DNA of 64,000 nt. Origin: Mesorhizobium qingshengii. GTDB lineage: Bacteria; Pseudomonadota; Alphaproteobacteria; Rhizobiales; Rhizobiaceae. Below are positions 18,715 to 29,095 of the stretch, one piece after another. Below the pieces are notes generated by a model, which did no database searches, was not told the origin of the DNA, and worked only from the letters and a program-made list of their open reading frames with translations. Every line of letters begins with the position of its first letter. Position 1 is the first letter of the stretch. The translations under genes and the position numbers were made by a program. The stretch covers positions 124,001-188,000 of the forward strand of contig NZ_FMXM01000003.1 of the NCBI RefSeq assembly GCF_900103325.1. Direction: 5' to 3'.

Positions 18715-20511
18715 TCAGCCGTTGGGCCTGACACGATAGAGTTCGAGCGGGGCGCCCTTGGTGTCCGCGACCGGCTCCAGCCATTCCGGCACGTTGCCGC
18801 GCATCAGCCCGGCCAGAAAGCCGTCCGGCGCCGTGGCGGCGAGAAGCTGGCTTTCTGGATTGCCACGGCATACAGCGACAAGGCCGACATGGTGGCTTTC
18901 GACCGCCGACCTGGCATCGGCGTCCGATCCGAGGAAAGCATCGAGCGCAAGCAGGTTACCCGCGATGTCGCGATGAGATAGCCCGGCGAACACGCGATGT
19001 CCGGAATAGGCCAGGATGGGCGAGCCAAGATTGGAAATGGCGAGCACGGTGGTGTCCGGCATCTGGCTGAGTGCCGTGAACGAGGCCTTGCCTTGGCAGG
19101 ACCCATCGACACTGGCGTCCTTGACGACCACACGGGGTTCGAACACGCTCGATGTCGCCTCGGCGGCGGCCGACCAGATTGCGTTCACCGAGATCAGCCA
19201 GGCCGCGACCATCCTGAGCAGCGCGCCGCGTGTCGGTCTGGTTTCGGCCTGCTGCCGCCATTTGGCGATCCAGGCGGAAAGCGGGATCACCGCGAAGGCG
19301 ATGGAGAAAGTCGAGCCGCGCACTTCCCAGGCGCTGACCAGGACCGCCACAACCAGCAGCCCGCCGACAAGACTGTCCTGCCGCCGCCAGCCGCCCCGGC
19401 TGAAGCGAAGCACCATCAGGGCGACCGCCAGCAGCGGCGTGGCAAAACGCGCCACCACCCGGACCGGATCGTAGAGGACCAGTTTGTACAGCGACTGCGC
19501 CTCGTCGATGTAATCGAGCCATAATCCCCTGAGGCGCGGATCGAGGTTCGCATATGGGGCTGCCAGGCATTGCGGGAACAGTGACACCACCACAGCGCCC
19601 AGCACCATGGCAAGCAGGCCGAGGAAGATCAGCCGTCGCCGGCGCGTGCGGCTGGCCGCATCGACCGAAACGATGGTGGCAAGGCCAGTTCCAGCAAGCG
19701 CCGCGACGACGAACTGCATGGTCGAGAAGGCATCGCATTGCGCCTGGCCCCAGGCCGACGGCGGGATGGTGGTGACGAACACCAGCGCCGAAACGCCGGC
19801 AAAGCCGAGGCCAAAATCCATCGCGATCCGGCGTTCGCCGCTCGGGTCGACGACAAACAACATCGCCGTGCAGGCGCCGATGGCGGCGACATAGGGCACG
19901 GTTTCCATGCCGACAGCCAGCGTCAGCGCCGCGCACAGGCCCGAAAACAGTGCCGCCCACCGCCGCACGGGTGCCTCGAGCAGCAAACCCAGGCTGGCCA
20001 TGGTCAGCGTCAGCTGGACATTGTGATGATCGAGCGCGCCCGGCGAAAAGATGCCGATGAAATACAGCGCCGCGGCGCCCACGACGACAGCCGGCAACAC
20101 GGCGCCCGCGCCGGCGAAACCGCGCGCGGCGCGGGCGGTGAAGAACACGGCCGCACAGAACAGCAGCGCCGGCCACAGTATCTGCGCGATGGCCTCGGCC
20201 ATGGCCATGCTGCCGGTCAGGGCCGAAGCCATGAGGATGATGGCGGCGAGTGGCGCGTCGACCAGCCTCGACCAGTGCATGACGAAGCCGCCTTCAAGCC
20301 CCATCCTGTACTGATGCAGGTCGAACCAGCCCTGTCCGGCCAGCATGTCGCGAACCTCGACCAGACGTAGCAGACTGTCATTGTCGCCGCCGGCATTGGT
20401 CAATTCACGGAATCCGTTGCAGGCGCTGACGGCAACCAACACCAGCGCGGCGATCAGTGCCAGCGCGAGATCGTTACGCCATGACGGGCGTGGCGTGGCC
20501 TTGACGGACAT
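18715..20511 (-). CDS. Polytopic GT-C-like membrane protein (STT3/AglB-type architecture)
   Basis: About 598 aa with a hydrophobic first segment (residues 14-31), roughly ten further membrane segments and a soluble C-terminal domain of about 150 residues. Immediately after the first segment comes 'GGDNDSLLRLVEVRD' with an acidic D-x-D pair (about 43-45), then 'GWFDLHQYRMG' and 'MHWSRLVDAPLA'. This arrangement recalls GT-C glycosyltransferases and STT3/AglB oligosaccharyltransferases, which use lipid-linked sugars. The acceptor is unknown. ATG 20511 is preferred; the frame extends to a TTG at 20592. It is near a polyprenyl-phosphate glycosyltransferase and a GtrA flippase, which could supply its donor. 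Confidence 0.7.
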   Translation of the reverse strand: MSVKATPRPSWRNDLALALIAALVLVAVSACNGFRELTNAGGDNDSLLRLVEVRDMLAGQGWFDLHQYRMGLEGGFVMHWSRLVDAPLAAIILMASALTGSMAMAEAIAQILWPALLFCAAVFFTARAARGFAGAGAVLPAVVVGAAALYFIGIFSPGALDHHNVQLTLTMASLGLLLEAPVRRWAALFSGLCAALTLAVGMETVPYVAAIGACTAMLFVVDPSGERRIAMDFGLGFAGVSALVFVTTIPPSAWGQAQCDAFSTMQFVVAALAGTGLATIVSVDAASRTRRRRLIFLGLLAMVLGAVVVSLFPQCLAAPYANLDPRLRGLWLDYIDEAQSLYKLVLYDPVRVVARFATPLLAVALMVLRFSRGGWRRQDSLVGGLLVVAVLVSAWEVRGSTFSIAFAVIPLSAWIAKWRQQAETRPTRGALLRMVAAWLISVNAIWSAAAEATSSVFEPRVVVKDASVDGSCQGKASFTALSQMPDTTVLAISNLGSPILAYSGHRVFAGLSHRDIAGNLLALDAFLGSDADARSAVESHHVGLVAVCRGNPESQLLAATAPDGFLAGLMRGNVPEWLEPVADTKGAPLELYRVRPNG

Positions 20512-20622
20512 TGTGGCATCGACAGGGGTCACGGGACGGCCTTTGGTTGCTCCCTTTCGCGAAAGGAAACCTAGCGCCAACTCACTGCGCAAACCTTAAG
20601 CCGGCCTTGCGAAAGGCAGTCC

Positions 20623-21324
20623 ATGTCGCGAAACGCTTTGTTTGTCATTCATGGATATGTTCCCGGAATTGCCGATGAACAGGCAATTCGGTCCTGGATC
20701 CTTGGCATGAATGTTATGGCGATCGAAAAAAAGATCCTGAACGCGGCCCACAGCCGTGCAGTGTTTCAACGCCGCATCCGCGTCCTCTCCGAACATATCG
20801 GCGCCATGCTGGGCGCCGAGGGCACCGTTCTCGATCTCGGCTGCGGCGATGGCTCGCTTGCCAAGGCTGTGATGGACAGGAAACCCGGGCTGACGTTTCG
20901 CGGGATCGATGTTTTTCTCCGTCCGCGTACGGCCATCCCGGTGGAGATCTTCGACGGCGCTACGATTCCGGCCGCTTCCGGGTCCTTCGACTGGGTGACC
21001 ATAGTCGACGTTCTCCACCACACGGACCATCCCGGCCATCTTATCGCCGAAGCCGCAAGGGTCGCCCGCAAGGGCGTTGTCATCAAAGACCATCTGCGGG
21101 ACGGGCCCTTCGCCCACGGCACACTCAGGTTCATGGACTGGGTGGGAAACAAGGGCCACGATGTGAGGCTGCCCTATAACTACCTGTCCAGACAGGAATG
21201 GGAAGCGATGTTCGGTCAGGTCGGGCTCAAGACCCAGACCTGGCGCGAAAACCTGGCGCTATATCCCTTTCCGGCGAACCTCCTGTTCGACAGGAGTCTG
21301 CACTTCGTCGCATCGCTTCGGTAA
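20623..21324 (+). CDS. Class I SAM-dependent methyltransferase
   Basis: 233 aa from ATG 20623, which has AAAGGCAG ahead; starts at 20707 or 20716 are also possible because family similarity begins near there. Motif I is 'TVLDLGCGDGSLAKAV', then 'FRGIDV', 'GSFDWVTIVDVLHHTDHP' and 'VVIKDHLRDG'. A small-molecule or glycan methyltransferase is likely. It sits alone on the plus strand between the GT-C gene and gtrA/GT2 genes, so modification of a glycan or lipid-linked sugar is a reasonable guess. Confidence 0.75.
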   Translation: MSRNALFVIHGYVPGIADEQAIRSWILGMNVMAIEKKILNAAHSRAVFQRRIRVLSEHIGAMLGAEGTVLDLGCGDGSLAKAVMDRKPGLTFRGIDVFLRPRTAIPVEIFDGATIPAASGSFDWVTIVDVLHHTDHPGHLIAEAARVARKGVVIKDHLRDGPFAHGTLRFMDWVGNKGHDVRLPYNYLSRQEWEAMFGQVGLKTQTWRENLALYPFPANLLFDRSLHFVASLR

Positions 21325-21348
21325 CCGGCGGGCCGCTGCCGAACGCCT

Positions 21349-21756
21349 TCAAGCGGCTCTTTGATCGTCGCGAAACACCCAGACCAATGAAAGCACATAG
21401 CTCGCCGCGCTTGCGGCGACCGTGGTGATGGCTGACATGACCAGCGGCGACGCGGAAAATATCGACACCGCGACATGGGCGGACAGGCCTGCGAATGCTG
21501 CGCAGCCTAGCTGGGTGACGAGATAGCGTGGCAACGCATGGGCGTGGTCGTGCTGTCCCTCGAACGTCCAGCCGCGCTGTGCCGAATACGCCACTACGAA
21601 CGCCAGCACATAGGCGATGACGCTCCCGACAAACGGCGGCAAGCCGGCCGAAACCAAGGCCCACGACAATCCGAAGAACAGCAGCGCCGCGCCAATGCCG
21701 ACCATGGCGAACCGGATAAGCCGCACCGAGGCGAATTTTCGCGCAAGCCCGCTCAT
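21349..21756 (-). CDS. GtrA-family membrane protein, probable lipid-linked sugar flippase
   Basis: 135 aa with four predicted membrane helices and the family pattern 'RFAMVGIGAALLFFGLSWAL', 'AYVLAFVVAYSAQRGWTF' and the C-terminal 'SLVWVFRDD'. GtrA proteins are thought to move polyprenyl-phosphate sugars across the inner membrane. The start overlaps the stop of the GT2 gene (ATGA at 21756-21753), so the two are coupled and probably act in sequence. Confidence 0.88.
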   Translation of the reverse strand: MSGLARKFASVRLIRFAMVGIGAALLFFGLSWALVSAGLPPFVGSVIAYVLAFVVAYSAQRGWTFEGQHDHAHALPRYLVTQLGCAAFAGLSAHVAVSIFSASPLVMSAITTVAASAASYVLSLVWVFRDDQRAA

Positions 21757-22997
21757 TTTTCAGCAGGCGCGACGGATTCGCCCGATCGGTTGGCCTGGCC
21801 TGCTTTCAGCCGTTTTACCGGTATCTCCAGAACCCCCAGCAGGAACGCCGAGAAGAATGCCTGGAATGAAATGACGATCAGGCTGAGGCCGAGCACGACG
21901 ATACGCGGGATTTCGGAATCGTTCAGCGGACCGAAGCCGAGATGCGCCCAGCGCGCCACGGCATAGGAGAAGAACAGCACGCCGCCGGCGAAACAGATGC
22001 CGGCATTGGTGGCGAGACAATCGGTGCTGATGGTTCTGGTCAGCCAGTCGGAACGTCGGCTTGGCGGCAGAATCCCGGTTATCTCGGCATAGTAACGCGA
22101 AATGGCGCCAAAAGTGATGAGTTGGACGCCCGTAACGACCATGAAACAGGCGGCGACGAAGGTGTTGAGGTCGAGCGACAGATTGTCGATCACGCGTAGC
22201 GGCCCGAACACCAGCAGTGCCGCAAACAGCATGCCAAGGCCGCCGAGCACCGTGCCCGGTATGAAGAACATCCAGCGCGGATTGTAGACCAGCAGGAACT
22301 TCAGGTGCCGCCAGCCGTCGCGCCAGGTCCTGAGATGCGGGGGCCGGCTGCGGCCGTCGGGCTTGAGCTTGGTCGGCACTTCCTCGATACGCAGGCCGGC
22401 CAGCGCGCCGCGCACCACCATTTCGCTGGCGAATTCCATGCCGGTCGTCTGCAAATCGAGCTTCCTGACGCTCTCGGTGTTGAAGCCGCGCAGGCCGCAG
22501 TGGAAATCACCGGTCTTGATGCGGAAGAACAGCCGGCCGACGAAGCTCAGCACCGGATTGCCGAGATAGCGGTGCAGCGGCGGCATGGCACCGGGCTCGA
22601 TGCCGCCTTGGAAGCGATTGCCCATGACCAGGTCGGCGCCGTCACGCAGGCGCGCAACGAAGGCTTCCAGCGCGCCGAAATCATAGCTGTCGTCGGCATC
22701 GCCCATGATGATGAAGCGGCCCTTGGCGGCGGCGATGCCACCGAGCAAGGCGGCGCCATAACCCCTTTCGGCCACAGGCACGACGCGGGCGCCGATCGCC
22801 GCGGCGATGTCCTGCGAGCCGTCGGTGCTGCCATTGTCGGCGATCAAGACCTCGCCGGAGATGCCGGCCTTGCCGAGAAAAGCCTTCGCCTTGCCGATGC
22901 AGACGGCCAGCGTCTCGGCCTCGTTGAGGCACGGCATGAGGATGGTGAGTTCGAGCTGTTTGGCCGAGGCGGCGCGGATGGCGGTGACGGCGTTCAT
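21753..22997 (-). CDS. GT2 family polyprenyl-phosphate glycosyltransferase (DPM1-like)
   Basis: 414 aa. The catalytic domain (about 15-240) has 'LTILMPCLNEAETL', 'IADNGSTDGSQDIA', 'GDADDSYDFGAL' (DxD-type nucleotide-sugar site), 'NRFQGGIEPGAMP' and 'HCGLRGFN'. Two to four membrane segments follow. The family moves glucose or mannose from a nucleotide sugar to undecaprenyl phosphate at the inner face of the membrane. Start 22997 (MNAVTAIRAA) is selected because the upstream open frame lacks similarity. Coupled to gtrA. Confidence 0.9.
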   Translation of the reverse strand: MNAVTAIRAASAKQLELTILMPCLNEAETLAVCIGKAKAFLGKAGISGEVLIADNGSTDGSQDIAAAIGARVVPVAERGYGAALLGGIAAAKGRFIIMGDADDSYDFGALEAFVARLRDGADLVMGNRFQGGIEPGAMPPLHRYLGNPVLSFVGRLFFRIKTGDFHCGLRGFNTESVRKLDLQTTGMEFASEMVVRGALAGLRIEEVPTKLKPDGRSRPPHLRTWRDGWRHLKFLLVYNPRWMFFIPGTVLGGLGMLFAALLVFGPLRVIDNLSLDLNTFVAACFMVVTGVQLITFGAISRYYAEITGILPPSRRSDWLTRTISTDCLATNAGICFAGGVLFFSYAVARWAHLGFGPLNDSEIPRIVVLGLSLIVISFQAFFSAFLLGVLEIPVKRLKAGQANRSGESVAPAEK

Positions 22998-23235
22998 GGT
23001 CGTTGTTCCATCGAGAACCGGTGCGGCAGCGGCGGGCCGGGTCAATTCGGCGCTTACCCTTGCACGGCAAGGCTTAAGAAAACGATGACGCGCAGCCTTG
23101 CCTTGTCTCCAACCGGCCGGTAGCGGCCGGGCTTGCGGTTGCCTGATGCCAATCTTCAAAATGTCGCGATTGGCAGACGCGCGGCGAGGCTGTACAGGCA
23201 AGACAGTCGCCCATCCGATGCGCCGGAGACCTGCC

Positions 23236-24177
23236 ATGAAGCTGAAAATCGCCGTCCAGATGGACCATATCTCCACCGTGTCGATCGCCGGCGACACCTC
23301 GTTCGCGCTGTCGCTGGAGGCGCAGCGGCGCGGCCACCGGTTGTTTCACTACACGCCCGACCGGCTGTCGCTGCGCGACGGCAAGGTGTTTGCCCGCATC
23401 GAGGAGATGCAGCTGCGCGACGAGAAGGGCGATCACTATTCGCTGGGCGAGCCGGTGCGCACCGATCTCGCGGAAATGGACGTCGTCCTGCTGCGCCAGG
23501 ATCCGCCCTTCGACATGAACTACATCACCACCACGCACATCCTCGAGCGCATCCATCCCGGGACGTTGGTGGTCAACGACCCGGCCTGGGTGCGCAACAG
23601 CCCGGAAAAGATCTTCGTCACCGAGTTTTCCGACCTGATGCCTGAGACGCTGATCACCAAGGACAGCCAGGAAGTCGCCGCCTTCCGCAAGGAGTTCGGC
23701 GACATCATCATCAAGCCGCTTTACGGCAATGGCGGCGCCGGCATCTTCCATCTGCACGAGGCCGACCGCAACCTCGCCTCGCTGCTCGAGATGTTCGGCC
23801 AGATGTTCCGCGAACCCTATATCGTGCAGCGTTACCTGAAGGAGGTGCGCAAGGGCGACAAGCGCATCATCCTGATAGACGGCGAGCCGGTCGGCGCCAT
23901 CAACCGGGTGCCGGCCGAGCATGACTCCCGCTCCAACATGCATGTCGGCGGCCGCGCCGAAAAGACCGAGCTGACGGAGCGCGAGCGCGAGATCTGCGCC
24001 CGCATCGGACCCTCGCTGAAGGAGCGCGGCTTCATCCTCGTCGGCATCGATGTCATCGGCGACTACATGACCGAGATCAACGTGACGTCGCCGACCGGCG
24101 TGCGCGAGGTCAGGCGCTTCGGCGGCGCCGACATCGCCAGCCTGTTCTGGGACGCGATCGAGGACAAGCGGAAGTAA
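23236..24177 (+). CDS. gshB: Glutathione synthetase
   Basis: 313 aa, the normal size. ATP-grasp enzyme joining gamma-glutamylcysteine and glycine. Motifs: '[19 protein letters not shown]' at the N-terminus, '[17 protein letters not shown]', '[15 protein letters not shown]', '[22 protein letters not shown]' and '[12 protein letters not shown]'. The ATG at 23236 is preceded by GGAGAC and starts exactly at the conserved N-terminus; the frame is open upstream to 23098 but unsupported. Confidence 0.97.
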   Translation: MKLKIAVQMDHISTVSIAGDTSFALSLEAQRRGHRLFHYTPDRLSLRDGKVFARIEEMQLRDEKGDHYSLGEPVRTDLAEMDVVLLRQDPPFDMNYITTTHILERIHPGTLVVNDPAWVRNSPEKIFVTEFSDLMPETLITKDSQEVAAFRKEFGDIIIKPLYGNGGAGIFHLHEADRNLASLLEMFGQMFREPYIVQRYLKEVRKGDKRIILIDGEPVGAINRVPAEHDSRSNMHVGGRAEKTELTEREREICARIGPSLKERGFILVGIDVIGDYMTEINVTSPTGVREVRRFGGADIASLFWDAIEDKRK

Positions 24178-24361
24178 GCCGTTTTCATTTTGTCTTAACC
24201 ATGTTCCGCTTCTGCAACCGCGCACAATCCGGCTGCAACCCAAGCGATTATGCGTTCCCGTAATGTTCTTGCTTTGACCGGGAAACTGTGATTGTCTCGC
24301 CAAGGGCTATCTGGGCCCTGATCGCACGGGCTGGGGCAAGCCCATCTCCAGGGTGGGGAAA

Positions 24362-25894
24362 ATGGTGGCGCGGGTTCGTACGGTCGCTTTCCAGGGTATC
24401 GAGGCCGTGCCGGTCGACGTCCAGGTGATGATCGCACCCGGCAAGGTCAACATGCATATTGTCGGCCTGGCCGACAAGGCGGTGGCCGAAAGCCGCGAGC
24501 GGGTGCAGGCGGCTCTGCATGCATCCGGCCTGTCGATGCCGTCCAAGAAGGTCACGGTCAATCTGGCGCCGGCCGACCTGCCGAAGGAGGGCAGCCACTA
24601 CGATTTGCCGATCGCGCTTGGCCTGATGGCGGCGCTGGGCGCCATTCCGGGCGACATGCTGGCCGGCTATGTCGTGCTTGGCGAGTTGTCGCTCGACGGC
24701 ACGATCGCCGCCGTCGCCGGCGCCTTGCCAGCGGCGATCGGCGCCAACGCCGAGGGCAAGGGCCTGATCTGTCCGTTCGCCTGCGGGCCGGAAGCGGCCT
24801 GGGCGGGTGCTGATTTCGATATTCTGGCGCCGCGCAGCCTGATCGCCATCGCCAATCATTTTCGCGGCACGCAGGTGCTGTCGCGGCCGGAGGCCGGCAT
24901 CCACGCCTCGGCGCGCGACCTGCCGGACCTTGCCGACATCAAGGGCCAGGAGACCGCCAAGCGGGCGCTGGAAGTGGCGGCTGCCGGTGGCCATAATCTG
25001 CTGATGGTCGGGCCGCCCGGCTCGGGAAAATCGATGCTGGCGCAGCGCCTGCCGTCCATCCTGCCGCCGCTGGCGCCGAAGGAGCTGCTGGAAGTCTCGA
25101 TGATCGCCTCGGTGGCGGGCGAGCTCGGCGAGGGCAAGCTGACCGACCGGCGGCCGTTCCGCGCCCCGCACCATTCGGCCTCGATGGCGGCTATGGTCGG
25201 CGGCGGCATGCGGGCACGGCCGGGCGAAGTGTCGCTCGCCCATCACGGCGTGCTGTTCCTCGACGAATTCCCGGAATTCACGCCGCAGACGCTCGATGCG
25301 CTGCGCCAGCCGCTGGAGACCGGCGACTGCATGATCGCGCGCGCCAACCATCGCGTAACCTATCCGGCGCGCATCCAGCTGGTGGCGGCGATGAACCCCT
25401 GCCGCTGCGGCATGGCCGGCGAGCCGGGCTATCGCTGCCTGCGCGGTGAGCGCTGCCGCACCGACTACCAGGCGCGTATCTCAGGGCCGCTGCTCGACCG
25501 CATCGATCTCAGGATCGAGGTGCCGGCAGTCTCGGCCAGCGACCTGATCCGGCCCGACCGGGCGGAGAAAAGTGCCGATGTGGCGCTGCGCGTGGCGCGC
25601 GCCCGCACCATCCAGCGCGAGCGGTTCGAGCGGCGCGGCGTCATCAGCGCCACCACCAACGCGCATTGCGCGCCGGCGGTCATCGAGGAGATCGCCATGC
25701 CCGACGCCGCCGGCCTGTCGCTGCTCAAGGACGCCAGCGAAAAACTCGCCTTTTCGGCGCGGGCCTATCACCGCGTGCTGAAAGTGGCGAGGACGCTCGC
25801 CGATCTCGACGCCAGCGAAACCGTAGGCCGCATCCATCTCGCCGAAGCGATCTCCTACCGCATGAGTTCGGAGCGGGTGGCGCAGGCGGCTTGA
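24362..25894 (+). CDS. comM: ComM/YifB family Mg-chelatase-like AAA+ ATPase
   Basis: 510 aa. An N-terminal Lon-protease-like region (about 15-180), then an AAA+ module with Walker A 'GPPGSGKSML', Walker B 'LFLDEFPEF' and the arginine-rich sensor region, followed by 'AAMNPCRCGMAG' and a C-terminal domain ending in 'EAISYRMSSERV'. ComM is a helicase for branch migration of integrating DNA during natural transformation; its role in non-transformable rhizobia is unclear. ATG 24362 is chosen after GGTGGGGA; a GTG at 24353 is in frame. Confidence 0.92.
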   Translation: MVARVRTVAFQGIEAVPVDVQVMIAPGKVNMHIVGLADKAVAESRERVQAALHASGLSMPSKKVTVNLAPADLPKEGSHYDLPIALGLMAALGAIPGDMLAGYVVLGELSLDGTIAAVAGALPAAIGANAEGKGLICPFACGPEAAWAGADFDILAPRSLIAIANHFRGTQVLSRPEAGIHASARDLPDLADIKGQETAKRALEVAAAGGHNLLMVGPPGSGKSMLAQRLPSILPPLAPKELLEVSMIASVAGELGEGKLTDRRPFRAPHHSASMAAMVGGGMRARPGEVSLAHHGVLFLDEFPEFTPQTLDALRQPLETGDCMIARANHRVTYPARIQLVAAMNPCRCGMAGEPGYRCLRGERCRTDYQARISGPLLDRIDLRIEVPAVSASDLIRPDRAEKSADVALRVARARTIQRERFERRGVISATTNAHCAPAVIEEIAMPDAAGLSLLKDASEKLAFSARAYHRVLKVARTLADLDASETVGRIHLAEAISYRMSSERVAQAA

Positions 25895-25972
25895 TGGCGT
25901 TTCACTGCATGCCTCAGCGCGCCACCTGGCTGGCCTCGCCGATATCAAGGGCTGGCGTAGCTTTGCGGAGGG

Positions 25973-26629
25973 TCAGAACTTATAGGCAACGGCCGCGCGA
26001 ACGATGCTGAAGTTCGTCTTCACGTCATAAGGCGTGCCCGGCGCGAACCCAAAATCTTTCTTTCCAAGGTCAACGTAGAGATATTCAGCGCGCGCGGTCC
26101 AATTGCTATTGAAGGCATACTCAATGCCGCCGCCAACCGCATATCCTGTCTGGAACTTGCTCTCGGCAGCGCTGAAGACATGCTCATCAATCTTTACGTC
26201 GCCCATTGCAACGCCGGCTGTGACATATGGAAGCCAACGATCAAAAGCGTAGCCCACACGGCCACGAATGGTTCCGAAAGCATCCAGCCTCGCTTCGGCA
26301 CCGAGCTCGCCGCCGCCCAGGCCAGGCGAGAATTCTTTCTTGAATCCTAGATAATTGATATCGCCTTCAACGCCAAGAACCCACTGACCGTATTGATAGT
26401 TGGCGCCAACCAAAGCGCCGCCGGTGAAATTCCTGATGTCAGCTGATCCGGGAATACCAATAAAGTCACCGTCGATCTTGCCGAATGCGCCGCCAGCGTT
26501 TGCGCCGACATAAAAACCCGTCCAGGAATACGGAAGATCCATGGCGGCCACTGGCTCGACCATGTCTGCGGCATAGGCGCCGCTTACGCTCATGGCCGTA
26601 GCAAAAAATATCCCTGAAATAAGACGCAT
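25973..26629 (-). CDS. Outer-membrane beta-barrel protein (Omp25/Omp31-like)
   Basis: 218 aa. Signal peptide MRLISGIFFATAMSVSGAYA, then the hallmark 'YSWTGFYVGANAGGAFG', alternating amphipathic strands, 'GYAFDRWLPYVTAGVAMG', and a C-terminal 'VRAAVAYKF' ending in Phe as needed for BAM insertion. This is the small eight-stranded porin family of Rhizobiales and Brucella. The gene is visibly less GC-rich than its neighbours (many AAA, AAT, TTC and ATT codons on the coding strand), which may mark relaxed codon use or transfer. It stands alone between convergent comM and the glcB operon. Confidence 0.9.
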   Translation of the reverse strand: MRLISGIFFATAMSVSGAYAADMVEPVAAMDLPYSWTGFYVGANAGGAFGKIDGDFIGIPGSADIRNFTGGALVGANYQYGQWVLGVEGDINYLGFKKEFSPGLGGGELGAEARLDAFGTIRGRVGYAFDRWLPYVTAGVAMGDVKIDEHVFSAAESKFQTGYAVGGGIEYAFNSNWTARAEYLYVDLGKKDFGFAPGTPYDVKTNFSIVRAAVAYKF

Positions 26630-26780
26630 TGTTGCCCCCCCTCGATCCGAACCGCCATCGCCACTGTTGAAACTAATATAGCCTAACGGTTAGAAAAGCC
26701 CGTGCCAAAACAGTCACTTTGTTGAATAAATAAGCGACGTCGGCCCTTGGCATCCCCACGGTACTTTCCGGACCTTCGGA

Positions 26781-28952
26781 TCAGGCCGTTGCTTTCGCCT
26801 TCAACTCCAGCCTCCGCGCATGCAGCACCGGCTCGGTGTAGCCGTTGGGCTGGACGCGGCCCTTGAAGACCAGGTCGCAGGCGGCGAGGAAGGCGATCGA
26901 CTTGTCGAAATCGGCCGCCATCGGCCGATAGAGCGGATCGCCTTCGTTCTGGCGGTCGACGATCGCGGCCATGCGCTTCATCGTGGCCATCACCTGGTCG
27001 GCGCTGCACACGCCATGATGCAGCCAGTTGGCGATGTGCTGCGAGGAGATGCGCAGCGTGGCGCGGTCTTCCATCAGACCGACATCGTTGATGTCCGGCA
27101 CTTTCGAGCAGCCGACGCCCTGGTCGATCCAGCGCACGACATAGCCGAGAATGCCTTGCGCGTTGTTGTCGAGTTCCTTCTGGATGTCGGCCTCGCTCCA
27201 ATTCGGCCGCACCGCGACCGGCACCGACAAGATATCGTCGAGCCTGGCCTTGGGCCGGTTCTTCAGCGCTGCCTGCACGGCGTGGACGTCGACCTTGTGG
27301 TAGTGCGTGGCGTGCAACGTCGCCGCCGTCGGCGACGGAACCCAGGCGGTGTTGGCGCCGGCCTTGGGATGGGCGATCTTCTCGACCAGCATCGCCGCCA
27401 TCAAATCGGGCATCGCCCACATGCCCTTGCCGATCTGGGCGTGACCGGCCAGCCCGCATTCCAGCCCGGTGTCGACATTCCAGGCCTCGTAGGCGGAGAT
27501 CCAGGCGGCCTGCTTCATGTCGCCCTTGCGGATCATCGGGCCGGCTTCCATCGAGGTGTGGATCTCATCGCCGGTACGGTCGAGGAAGCCGGTGTTGATG
27601 AACACCACGCGCTCTTTTGCCGCGCGGATCGCCTCCTTGAGGTTGATCGTGGTGCGCCGCTCCTCGTCCATGATACCCATCTTGATGGTGTTCCTGGCCA
27701 TGCCGAGCAGCGCTTCGACACGATCGAAGATCTCGACGGCGAAGGCGACTTCCTCCGGCCCGTGCATCTTGGGCTTCACGACATACATCGAGCCGGCGCG
27801 GGAATTGGCGCGGCGGCCATTGGACCCGACATCGTGCAGCGCGATCAGCGCCGTCATCGCCGCATCCATGATGCCTTCCGGAACCTCGTTGCCGTCGCGG
27901 TCTGTTATCGCCGGGTTGGTCATCAGGTGGCCGACGTTCCTGACCAGCATCAGCGAGCGGCCGGGCACCGTCAGCGTGCCGCCGGCGGGCGCGGTGTAGG
28001 ACCGGTCGGGGTTGAGCTTGCGGGTGAACGTGCGGCCGCCTTTGCTGATCTCCTCGGCCAGGTCGCCCTTCATCAGGCCGAGCCAGTTGCGGTAAACGAC
28101 GACCTTGTCCTGCGCATCCACCGCCGCGACCGAATCCTCACAGTCCTGGATGGTGGTCAGCGCCGATTCCAGGATGACGTCGGCGATCCCGGCCGGATCG
28201 GTGCGGCCGATCTGGTTGTTGCGGTCGATCGATATCTCGATGTGCAGCCCATTTTTCACGAGCAGCACGGCGTCGGGATTGGCGGCGTCGCCGCGATAGC
28301 CGACGAATTGTCTGGGGTCGGCCAATGTCGTGGAGCCCGCACCGGCGCTCAGCCGCAGGGCGCCATTGGCCACCGAAAGGCCGTTGACGCCGGGCCATTT
28401 GCCCAGGGTGAGGGGGGCGGCCTCGTCAAGAAGTGTCTTCGTCCAAGCCACGACCCTGGCGCCACGCGCCGGATTGAAGTTCTTGCCCTTTTCGGCGCCA
28501 TCCGTCTCGGGAATGGCGTCCGTGCCATAGAGCGCGTCGTAGAGCGAACCCCAGCGCGCATTGGCGGCGTTGAGGGCGTAGCGGGCATTCATCACCGGCA
28601 CGACCAGCTGTGGCCCGGCGACCACGGCGATTTCCGGGTCGACATTGTCGGTCGACACGCTGAAGGCCGGCCCTTCGGGGACGAGATAGCCGATCTCTTT
28701 CAGGAAACCTTTGTAGGCCTCCATGTCGACGGGCGCGCCATGGTCGCGATACCAGCCGTCGAGCTTCTCCTGCATGGCGTCGCGCTTTGCCAGCAGCGCC
28801 CGGTTTTTCGGGGCGAGGTCATGGACGATGACTGAGAAGCCGCTCCAGAACGCGTCCGCCGCGACGCCGGTGCCGGGCAACGCCTCGTCAGCCACAAAAT
28901 CATGCAGCTCGCGGGCAATCCGCAATCCAGCGATCTCGATGCGATCGGTCAT
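26781..28952 (-). CDS. glcB: Malate synthase G
   Basis: 723 aa, typical for the G isoform, which condenses glyoxylate with acetyl-CoA to malate. Signatures: '[24 protein letters not shown]', '[32 protein letters not shown]'-type catalytic region, '[16 protein letters not shown]', '[21 protein letters not shown]' and '[22 protein letters not shown]'. Start has GGAGAAGCCTT ahead. It serves growth on acetate, fatty acids or glycolate. No isocitrate lyase gene is in the window. Confidence 0.97.
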   Translation of the reverse strand: MTDRIEIAGLRIARELHDFVADEALPGTGVAADAFWSGFSVIVHDLAPKNRALLAKRDAMQEKLDGWYRDHGAPVDMEAYKGFLKEIGYLVPEGPAFSVSTDNVDPEIAVVAGPQLVVPVMNARYALNAANARWGSLYDALYGTDAIPETDGAEKGKNFNPARGARVVAWTKTLLDEAAPLTLGKWPGVNGLSVANGALRLSAGAGSTTLADPRQFVGYRGDAANPDAVLLVKNGLHIEISIDRNNQIGRTDPAGIADVILESALTTIQDCEDSVAAVDAQDKVVVYRNWLGLMKGDLAEEISKGGRTFTRKLNPDRSYTAPAGGTLTVPGRSLMLVRNVGHLMTNPAITDRDGNEVPEGIMDAAMTALIALHDVGSNGRRANSRAGSMYVVKPKMHGPEEVAFAVEIFDRVEALLGMARNTIKMGIMDEERRTTINLKEAIRAAKERVVFINTGFLDRTGDEIHTSMEAGPMIRKGDMKQAAWISAYEAWNVDTGLECGLAGHAQIGKGMWAMPDLMAAMLVEKIAHPKAGANTAWVPSPTAATLHATHYHKVDVHAVQAALKNRPKARLDDILSVPVAVRPNWSEADIQKELDNNAQGILGYVVRWIDQGVGCSKVPDINDVGLMEDRATLRISSQHIANWLHHGVCSADQVMATMKRMAAIVDRQNEGDPLYRPMAADFDKSIAFLAACDLVFKGRVQPNGYTEPVLHARRLELKAKATA

Positions 28953-29095
28953 AAGGCTTCTCCAGACGAAAGGCTTCGCGGGCCTTTGGCATGTCAGGGG
29001 TGCAGGGTCAATTCGGCTTAAGGTGAAGGGAACATTTAGGCAAGGTTGGCAAAACCGGCCATGAGAGCGTCCTTCTTCCCGGCGCGGAGAAGACG

